Of a stretch of DNA of 64,000 nucleotides, positions 56,532-64,000 are shown one piece after another (position 1 is the stretch's first letter; each line of letters starts with the position of its first letter). This DNA comes from Phorcus lineatus (lineage: Eukaryota > Mollusca > Gastropoda > Trochida > Trochidae): contig OV121098.1 of assembly GCA_921293015.1 (NCBI GenBank), forward strand, positions 11,507,016 through 11,571,015. Direction: 5' to 3'. The notes under the pieces were generated by a model. The model had not been told where the DNA came from, did no database searches, and worked only from the letters and a program-made list of their open reading frames with translations. The position numbers were made by a program, and so were the translations under genes.

Positions 56532-56539
56532 GTTAATAT

Positions 56540-58140
56540 GCATGCATGTCGAGTATACTTAGTATTATACACGATATCTTGGTTTGATTGACATCATGCA
56601 TCAACTAATCAAAAGTGCTCTTACAAAACAGTTAACCAATCAGATAAAAGCTTTCAACAGTGGCTACCTATCCTACTTAGCTGTCATTTAATTAGTCATG
56701 GTTCATGCCCAAGGGTATTAATTAAGCTATTATCCTGTTAGCAGATCCAAGACTGGTTATTGTGATAATTAATTTGTTTATTGTCTGGGCAAAGGTTTAT
56801 TACCACTAATTGTAGGGCGTCTTTTGAAAACAAGAAAGCTTTTATGAGATTGATACTCTGGTCAATTCTCTGTCAAAGTTATCTGAGCAGTGACTTATAC
56901 AGAGCAGTAGAATAACAAAATTTAAAGAGGCTGGCCTATCGGCTACAATCTGCCATCTTGTTTTGAGAGAAAATGACATAAAAAAGACACTGTACTTTTA
57001 CTAATTTAACATCATTATCAAAATATACTGTATGTAATGATAGAATATCCACATATTAAGAAATAGTTTTTGATAAGACTAATCAATAATGTCTTTAAGT
57101 GCCCTAGAAAACCTTTTCGTGCTGGTAGTGCCAACGGATGGCTTTTTCTCATTTTATTTAACTGAGCGTGTGCTCTCATTTATCTAGTTGTAATATCTAA
57201 ATTATTATCAACTTGGTTATGATATAATCATGTACAAAAACAAACTTGTCCCCTTGAAATTTATTTCGAGATAACTAAGGGAAGACAATATTCAAACCGC
57301 TAAATTTCTCTTCATTATTTTTCCCTCTGTATTGTCACATACAAGTATATATCACAATCAACTAATGTTGATACAGGATTTAGATTGAAATGAATATATA
57401 TTCAATTGATAATCTGACAAGAAGACATACTTATCTAGGTCTTTAGTCCTGGTTCTTTCTTTTCAGGTACTTATAATGGAGTTTAAAATTGCCATTAAAC
57501 TATTCTACTTGTAATATTACAACTGAAAAATAAAAGAAAATTTGCAGATTTTTTATATTTGAAGAACATTATTTTAGACCAGAGAGTAATTTGAGCTTTA
57601 ATTCATCTTAAAAGGACAACAGTGGATATTTAAGATAATACATTTAGAACTACAAGAAAATGAACAATTACCTATCATAAAATCTCTTTAGATAGTCTTA
57701 CTTTCGAAGCTGACAGTTTATATGATGCCTAGTTTTGCCCCGGGTCAGCTAAGGGGTCTGACCAAAGACAATACCGAGTGTGGGGGGTCTGGTTTTGAAT
57801 TACCTAATTTTACTTTAATTGTTGTCATGAGATTAACCCTCAGTGCTCTTAATAGTATCCCTGCTAAAGGCATCCCAAGTTGCCAAATTTATAGGTACAG
57901 TTTAGTGCAATAGGGGTTATGATTGTTTTGGCACCTTTTAATTGATTACATTATGTTTGATGAAGGGATTTTAAGATCCAAACTTTGATTTATATTTTGC
58001 TCGAAATTGATAATTTAACTTCCATCGTAGATGAAAGAACAAGCAGAACTTTTGTTATCAACAGTTTGCTTTTTTCGTCATCTGCTGAAAGCAATTTATT
58101 TTCAATTTCAAAATATATTGACACATGATCTTTAGTGTAT
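56540..58140. other. AT-rich non-coding stretch
   Basis: Near 56935, AAAGAGGCTGGCCTATCGGC resembles starts of small dispersed elements. The plus frame 57722-57913 is unrecognised. Nothing else called. Confidence 0.45.
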
Positions 58141-58165
58141 CTATTTATTTATTATTTATTTATTC

Positions 58166-58226
58166 ATTATCTCAATTCAGATGTTTCTCAAAATGTGTAA
58201 TAACTTTTCTATGAGACAATATTTAT
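58166..58226. repeat. 61-bp direct repeat, left flank of LINE
   Basis: Identical to 59261-59321. Both copies are preceded by TTTA-rich sequence (26 bp here, about 100 bp on the right) after a shared CTATTTATTT. The pair brackets the LINE fragment and is best read as an unusually long target-site duplication that includes a TTTA tract. Confidence 0.8.
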
Positions 58227-58373
58227 TTATTTATTTTTTATTTTTTTTATTTCCATTTTTTATACAGTGCATTTCCATATACATTCATAGACATTTAAAT
58301 ATGCGTTACATGGACACATCTTTCATTGTGTATTTTCATATGTCTAACAAACATAATAATACAGTACACAGCA

Positions 58374-59163
58374 TCATGAATTTCTAAAAAGCAAATGGAG
58401 CGAAGACCAGAATGCATAAAATCTTGTAGGGTTGCAATTTGAAAAAGCAATTGATTTTGTTACTTGATAATATTTTAATATTTCTTGTTTCAAATGTTTG
58501 AAATTTGGTTTCATTTGTCTAGTATTACATTTATATAACATTGCTTTTGTAATAAGAAGAATTGCATTTAAGGGATTATTGTTTTTTCCTTTAAATCCAA
58601 ATAGAATATTTTCTTCACTGAGAGCAATACTTCCCTCTACATAGTCTGAAATCCATTCTGATAATTGTCTCCATATTGCTTCTGCATACTGACAAGTAAA
58701 TAGTACATGTGCAATAGTTTCCTCAAATTCATTACATAGCGAGTGAGTGAGTTGGGGTTTAACGTGCTTTGAACAATATTTCAGTTATTAAACACGTGGA
58801 CGACAAGCATCCAAAAGAGAGTGGACAGATAAGGGAGAAAGGGATCGACAGGATGAGGGAAAAGACTGAAAGAAAGGCATAGTAAGAGATAGACAACAGG
58901 TTTTAGAAGGACTCAAATTTGGTCTGGCCTCTACCCGTCGACCTGTCCAGCGTGGGTGCCCCTACCAGGAGCATGTTAGCTCCAGCTGGCATAGCTCTCA
59001 GGGTCTCTGAAGCACGCAAACCACCACACCGCGATAAGGTATTGAGTCCAGTGGTGGTCATTACATAGCGAACAAACTGCTGAATCTACATATCCTATCT
59101 TATACAGTATTTTATTTGTACTTAATATGTTATGTATAATTTTGAACTGAAAAAATTCAATTC
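58374..59163 (-). pseudogene. LINE ORF2 C-terminal fragment, split by a SINE
   Basis: Reading 59163 down to 59072 and resuming at 58742, the minus strand is open with no frameshift until TGA at 58374-58376. It starts near IEFFQFKIIH and includes STNKILYKIGYVDSAVCSL, the zinc knuckle CNEFEETIAHVLFTC (preceded by CSL, giving CxxC…H…C), and AIWRQLSEWI. It ends NCNPTRFYAFWSSLHLLF. This C-terminal zinc-finger region follows the reverse transcriptase in L1/Tx1- and related-type LINEs. Everything 5' is missing, a typical 5' truncation. A 3' UTR of about 145 bp and a TTTA/T-rich (A-rich on minus) tail end at 58227. The insertion of 58743-59057 breaks the frame. Confidence 0.75.
58743..59057 (-). mobile_element. 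SINE inserted in the LINE, 14-bp target duplication
   Basis: TCATTACATAGCGA occurs at 58729-58742 and 59058-59071, flanking the insert. Removing the insert and one copy restores the LINE frame. On the minus strand it begins CCACCACTGGACTCAATACC, contains AGCTGGAGCTAACATGCTCC and GGACAGGTCGACGGGTAGAG, and ends GTTAAACCCCAACTCACTCAC. The 3' end resembles family B (GGCGTTAAACCCCA), so the two may be mobilised by the same LINE. It has more CpG than its host LINE, in keeping with being younger. No clear box A/B was found. Confidence 0.85.
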
Positions 59164-59164
59164 T

Positions 59165-59166
59165 AT

Positions 59167-59260
<94 letters not shown>
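59165..59260. repeat. (ATTT)n microsatellite
   Basis: About 24 uninterrupted ATTT units at the truncated 5' end of the LINE. A shorter TTTA tract stands in the same place before the left 61-bp repeat, so this tract looks like an expanded part of the target duplication. Confidence 0.95.
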
Positions 59261-59261
<1 letters not shown>

Positions 59262-59321
59262 TTATCTCAATTCAGATGTTTCTCAAAATGTGTAATAACT
59301 TTTCTATGAGACAATATTTAT
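59261..59321. repeat. 61-bp direct repeat, right flank of LINE
   Basis: Exact copy of 58166-58226, beginning ATTATCTCAATTCAGATGTT and ending GACAATATTTAT. Confidence 0.8.
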
Positions 59322-59924
59322 GACTTGAATATGACTACAGCTGTATGCCAAAAGTTTGTTCACATACTTAGGTATATTAGTGCAAATATCATGTAATTTG
59401 GAATGTCTTCAAGGTATCATAGCAATTACACTAAATCAGTCTATTTTGCCATGCCAAAATTTGAATTTTTGCACAAGTGACCAGATGGTCCATAAATAAG
59501 TTCAAGAAGTGCTATTTCACACATGAACAATGGGTGATTTTTTTGTCAGTTTTGCTGAACTTATTTTATTGACATCTAAACTAAACCCAAATAACATGAC
59601 TACGATTCCGTGGTAAGTGAACAAACTTTCAGTATGCAGCTGTATAGCACAGTATGTGTGAAGATTTTACCAAGAAATCCTGAAAATCTTCAAAGATATA
59701 ACTGAAAATTATTTATAATTGTAATGTCATTTGTATTACGAAGTGAATGGAGTCAGAACTAAAATTTTTCTATATATGTAAATTTTCCTCCCCCTTCACT
59801 ATATGAATAACTGCAAGACAGTGGTACTGAAAATGACACATTCTATATGTTCATTATCAGAGCAAGATAAGATAGCAGGGTGATATTTACGCAATACATT
59901 ATACAAACAGGAAATGTGGAATGG
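59322..59924. other. Non-coding stretch
   Basis: No feature recognised. TACAGCTGTATGCCAAAAGTTTGTTCACATACTT and GTGAACAAACTTTCAGTATGCAGCTGTA at 59337-59370 and 59616-59643 are roughly inverted, suggesting a small ~305-bp inverted-repeat element. Confidence 0.35.
59337..59644. mobile_element. Possible Tc1/mariner-type MITE
   Basis: The left end TACAGCTGTATGCCAAAAGT then TTGTTCAC and the reversed right end TACAGCTGCATACTGAAAGT then TTGTTCAC match at 24 of 28 bases. The element begins and ends with TA-CAG…CTG-TA, the TA target and CAG ends usual for Tc1/mariner elements. Length is about 308 bp with no coding capacity. Confidence 0.6.
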
Positions 59925-59985
59925 CTATGTGTAATAACTGTTAGCTTTCTCTTGCCTCAAGTGCTGTGTTTGAATCCCATGTTTT
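59925..59985 (+). repeat. tRNA-like SINE head relic
   Basis: GTGTAATAACTGTTAGCTTTC then TGTGTTTGAATCCCATG. The second is box B-like. Spacing is tRNA-like but no cloverleaf is evident. Confidence 0.35.
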
Positions 59986-61399
59986 GATAATGGTTGCTGC
60001 ATGGTTGGTTTATTTACACAGTTTGACACCATGTTGTGAAAACAATGCATTACGCTGTATTAACACCTATGACTGCATAACTTACGACTAAACTCATTTA
60101 CTGATAATTATCTTGAAGGGGTTATTTTGCAAGCTTGAAGAGATAATGTTTGGATGTTTAAGATTTTTGTCCAAAATAGACAATATTTACATCAAGATTG
60201 CATAACTTACAGCTAAACTAATATATGAAAAGAGATAATGTTTGGATGTCTAAGATTTTTGCACAGAGTAGGTTGTTTTAAATCTTGTGCATTAATTTAC
60301 AGCTAAATCTTGCATAACTGCTAATCATTATAGATAATGATTTAGCGGTTGTGAAAACGCCTTTGTTGCCGTTAATCATGATAAAACTTGTGAACTGATT
60401 ATTGTATGAGAGATAGTATTTCAATATTATGTTATAATGATATGTTCAAAATTTATGCATTTGATGAAATATTTGAAATATTGTGCAATCTTGTGTGCCT
60501 TATAACACTTCAAGCTTTGATAATTATCAGTTATGAAAACATGTCATAACACCTTTTTCTATGACTTACTCACAACTAAAGACTTATAGATAAATACTAT
60601 TTTTGACCGATAATTCTGAGATTGTTGTTATGAATAGATTATTTTAAATCTTGTATTTACTAACGGTTTCAACTCGTGTAAGTTACAATTAGATAAATCT
60701 CTTCTTTATGATATCTGTTGTGAAAAAGGGCATATGAGTACCTTTTCTAAGTATTTTATGACTAAATTTATAGTGATAATTATCTTGGATATATGACATT
60801 TGAATGTTTATGCAATCTCTGTAGATATCGTTATTCAAATCTTTGAATTTGTAACTTTTATTTACAAATACAAACTGAAAATTAATTCTAGGAGTTATCA
60901 AAATTTATCATATCTTATGGAAAGACTGAATGAAAAAGCTGTTGTTTAGCAACGCGTATTGGGCAATATTTCATTTTTGGTGTAAACAAACATGAAATAA
61001 AACTGTGTATTTACAGATCTATATCTGCTCTATTTAATATTTTGAGCAGTTTACAAAGCATAAGAATAATCCATATTTGATATCTAATATGTAACTTCAA
61101 ACAATTTAACAACATTCTCGTCATTGAAGTAAAAGATAAATTGCTTAATGAACCATTTCTAATACCACTCCTCATACTATATTTCCTTCTAATTCTTTTC
61201 ATTCTTTTTATCAGAGAAAAAGTTGCATAAGCTGATATTGTAGTAACAAAAGCAGAACAAATGTAATGTATCACTTTTAGGAAGCATGTGCTTCAAAATG
61301 TTTATGCGTAGAAAATTATTTTATGCATAATTTTTAAGTATTTATTTATATTTTCAATTTATAATGTATTTTTCTTTGTAATTTATGCAATTTATGTAC
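59986..61399. other. AT-rich non-coding stretch
   Basis: Between 60100 and 60700 a loose repeat of GAGATAATGTTTGGATGT-TAAGATTTTTG (60137 and 60233), GCATAACTTACAGCTAAA and related words suggests an old ~100-bp duplication. Minus frames 60689-60901 and 61011-61274 are not recognised. Confidence 0.45.
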
Positions 61400-61583
61400 A
61401 TATTATTTTTTTCTATCTGTATTACATAAATCAATTAACGTTTTTTAAATTGTTTTTGAGTCTCTCATAACCCTATTGGGTGGCATTTGTACTTTTAATA
61501 ACCTTAAACTTCTGTATTTTAACCAATCTTGTACAAATGGTGAGACATAAATAAACTACATTGTATTGTATTGTATTGTACAA
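61400..61583 (+). mobile_element. Possible LINE 3' UTR with (TTGTA)n tail
   Basis: ATAACCCTATTGGGTGGCAT then TTAATAACC, then GGTGAGACATAAATAAACTA, followed by CATTGTATTGTATTGTATTGTA. A short 3' UTR with AATAAA leading into a simple pentamer tail fits an I/RTE-type LINE end. No coding sequence precedes it. Confidence 0.4.
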
Positions 61584-64000
61584 ATTCGTTATGGTTGTGC
61601 TCGCCAAGTCAAGTTGATGGTCGTAAAACAAAACCAAATTTTCTTTAGAGGGTGGTCAGCGTTATTAATTACCGCGTAATAAATCTCAGTATTACCTTCA
61701 GGCTATGAGAAACAATTCTGGAAGACGCCACTAGAGTGTCATTAAGTAATTAGTTTTGCCCCTGGTCAAATTGAGATAACATGAAGAACTGATGTATTTC
61801 TTAAGGACATTTTTATAATGAAATTGTAAAAAATGAAGGTTGGTTAACGAGGAATCCTTTATAATGATGTTAATTTTGTAGGTTTTCAGCTCTGTTTTTG
61901 TAAGAATTTTTTAAAAGAAACTTCAATCCATCGGATTCTGGATTTTATTATTTTAACACAAACTTGATGTAAGAAATGTAACGAAATATGTAAAAGCGTG
62001 CTATGAAAAGGTGATTTTCCAAATTTAATTTGAAACTTCTTGAGGACTTGTACCATGTTTACATATATAGATATATATAAATCTGTATCCTCGCAGAGGC
62101 AATAGTTGTAAAACCTTATTCCTTGTGATTTTTTATCCAAAGAAAACGAAGGCTGAAAATCTGTTTCTTATTTAAGGGTCTGGATGTCAAAGAAACAAGT
62201 ATAATTTAATTTGTGATAAAACAAAATAGTAGAATGTCTTGTACTTTTGGGATTTAATCTTTGCAATTTCATCCACTGAATCTATGTGTAAGAATTTCTG
62301 TATCCTTATCACAACCAGCCACTCTTTCATTGTTTGTCTTGAGACTTAGAAACTGTCTACAATTGTAGAAATGCTCGTACCTTTTTATTGAAGTCTTTGC
62401 GATTTCATCTAAATGGAGTCGATTTTACCATTTTTTATTATGGAACTGTATCTTTATATATACATATATATATATATATGACTGTTGTACTTCTATACCT
62501 TGTGTAGGTGAGGTCTGGTTTGTCAATTAACTACTTTGATGTCAGCGATTCTATTATTATATCCTGGTTTTATTCAGTAACCATGGTAACAGAGATAACA
62601 GTGTTTGATGCTTTGACCAGATTGAATGAGAAAAGTCATAGAAATAATTACAAGTTTTGTTGCGAGGAGATAAAGATTGGGATATATTCCTAGCTGTAAT
62701 GTCATGTAAAAGAATCAGTTTGAGTCTGTGTGGTACAGATTCATCAAATAGATAAAAGGAATAAACACTTCCCTCTAGGTTACATACTCACAGCTAGGTG
62801 CATCCATATGTTAGATAATCTTATTTGATTAACACTTGTGTAAAATGATACACACATGTAACAATGAAATAATGTTTTCACTATTTCTATTTCATTATTG
62901 AAATAAATGAATACATGTTTTAGAATTGGGAAATAACTTGTTTATGGAGTTTTAAAAAAATAAACTTTGACATGAAAGATATTCAACTGTTTAAAATGAA
63001 ATATACCTGTGAATTAGAAATCATGCTTTCAATGTGACTTTTGAAAATTTAAAATTTAAAAATGTTTTTTACATATTTTTCTATAACATATTTTTTAGAA
63101 AAATATGGGAGTCTTGAATATAATATATATAAAGAAAATCACAAATCTTAAAGTATTTTTGGTTCAGCAAAATCTATTTGTTAATTAATTATTTTCTAGC
63201 CTTAAAGTGTAGAGGAGGGAGAACTGAAATAAAAGTATTATCCCAGATTATTCCTGAACCCCCATGTAAAAGGTTATTTTGATTTAAAACCCCGTTTTTT
63301 GGAATTGTCGGTTATTTTCTCATACCTTCAACAAATTCTCTCTATATTTCTTTGGTTTTCTTCCTTGACGCCTTATAGAAAGACATTTATAAGTATTTTT
63401 CAAAAAGATGTTTTAATATAAAATGATTAGATATGTTTGATTTTCATCATTCCAATCTGTATTAATCTCATATACCTAATTTCTATGTAAATCATACTTT
63501 CCAAAGAGTTGCAGTTTGTTTCTGGTGTTGAAAATCTATTAGCTTTGTATCATTTACGATTTTTATTAAATTTTTCGTTTTGCTTATCTTCTTTATGTGG
63601 ATGTATAAAGACTAAAGTATATCTGATTGGGTTTTCACAAAATTTGAAAATAAAAATCAGTCTGCTTTAATGGTTTGTTTTTTATCTTTTAATATGTTTT
63701 ATCAACTTATATAGACCTACGTACTGTTATCAAACAATCATGATAACTTAACAGATTCAAAACAAATATACATTTGGGAAAAGGCAATAGATAAACTGCT
63801 CAAATCTTGTTATAAAAGTGCTATATCTTGTGATTAGTTCCTTTTGTGAGAAAATATTGCCTTTTTAGTCCAATCAAAGTGTCAATCTTAAAAGTAAAGC
63901 TGAAAGCGGTATCCCTTGAGTCTAACCTTATGTATAATAAATCACTTAGACATACGATAGGTGATTTTAACAACAAAATGGAGATGTACAGTGCTTTCAA
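61584..64000. other. AT-rich non-coding stretch
   Basis: No gene recognised. A short (TA)n tract lies at 62456-62480. The frames 61886-62140 (minus) and 62508-62693 (plus) are chance-like. Confidence 0.55.

Overview
AT-rich, intron- and repeat-dominated nuclear DNA of an invertebrate animal, most likely a mollusc. The case for a mollusc rests on short retroposons ending in the (minus-strand) pattern GGCGTTAAACCCCA + CACT/CACCT repeats, on many tRNA-derived SINE heads, on a MITE with CCTCGAATAGACGCC ends, and on many minisatellites; I recall such elements from molluscan genomes but could not search. There is no sign of prokaryotic or organellar organisation: no long ORFs, no operons, no rRNA. 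No complete known gene is visible. Nearly all open reading frames over 60 codons are chance frames or translations of tandem repeats.

Layout. 0-4.3 kb: AT-rich, with a 78-bp tandem duplication, a CpG-rich block (1.5-1.76 kb) and a minus-strand reverse-transcriptase relic (3.3-3.5 kb). 4.33-6.78 kb: TTAA-flanked piggyBac-like element whose interior is a decayed ~190-bp repeat array. 9.0-10.2 kb: repeated relics of one reverse-transcriptase motif mixed with dispersed repeats A and B. 10.7-11.4 kb: candidate two-exon small gene. 11.7-12.9 kb: tRNA-like SINE pieces, a duplication and a B retroposon with 13-bp flanking repeats. 14.8-16 kb: CpG-rich block and a candidate 5' coding exon. 18.2-20.6 kb: very C-rich strand. 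21.3-22.5 kb: four-copy repeat with an inserted family D element. 23.6-24.3 kb: five tRNA T-arm-like motifs and a hammerhead-like fold. 26 kb: 33-bp minisatellite. 28.5-30.6 kb: D, B and A copies. 32.85-33.4 kb: inverted-repeat element carrying three perfect CRE octamers. 33.76-35.93 kb: 2.2-kb element with ~120-bp terminal inverted repeats. 38.4 and 40.2 kb: 21- and 15-bp minisatellites. 41.5 kb: broken GIY-YIG endonuclease of a Penelope-like element. 42.9-44.2 kb: ~130-bp degenerate array running into a candidate terminal exon. 46.2 kb: second candidate terminal exon. 48.8-50.7 kb: duplicated SINE-bearing block, long hairpin and 188-bp duplication. 53.4-56.5 kb: D copy, MITE, B copy, hAT-like MITE. 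58.1-59.3 kb: a LINE 3' fragment flanked by long direct repeats and interrupted by a SINE with a 14-bp target duplication. 59.3-64 kb: AT-rich sequence with a tRNA-like relic and a possible LINE tail.

The window reads as intergenic or long-intron DNA built by successive transposon layers. The most informative pieces are the nested LINE/SINE with readable insertion order, the reverse-transcriptase motif array, the CRE cluster inside a transposon-like element, the piggyBac-like element with a periodic interior, and a few splice-site-bounded candidate exons. All exon calls are tentative.
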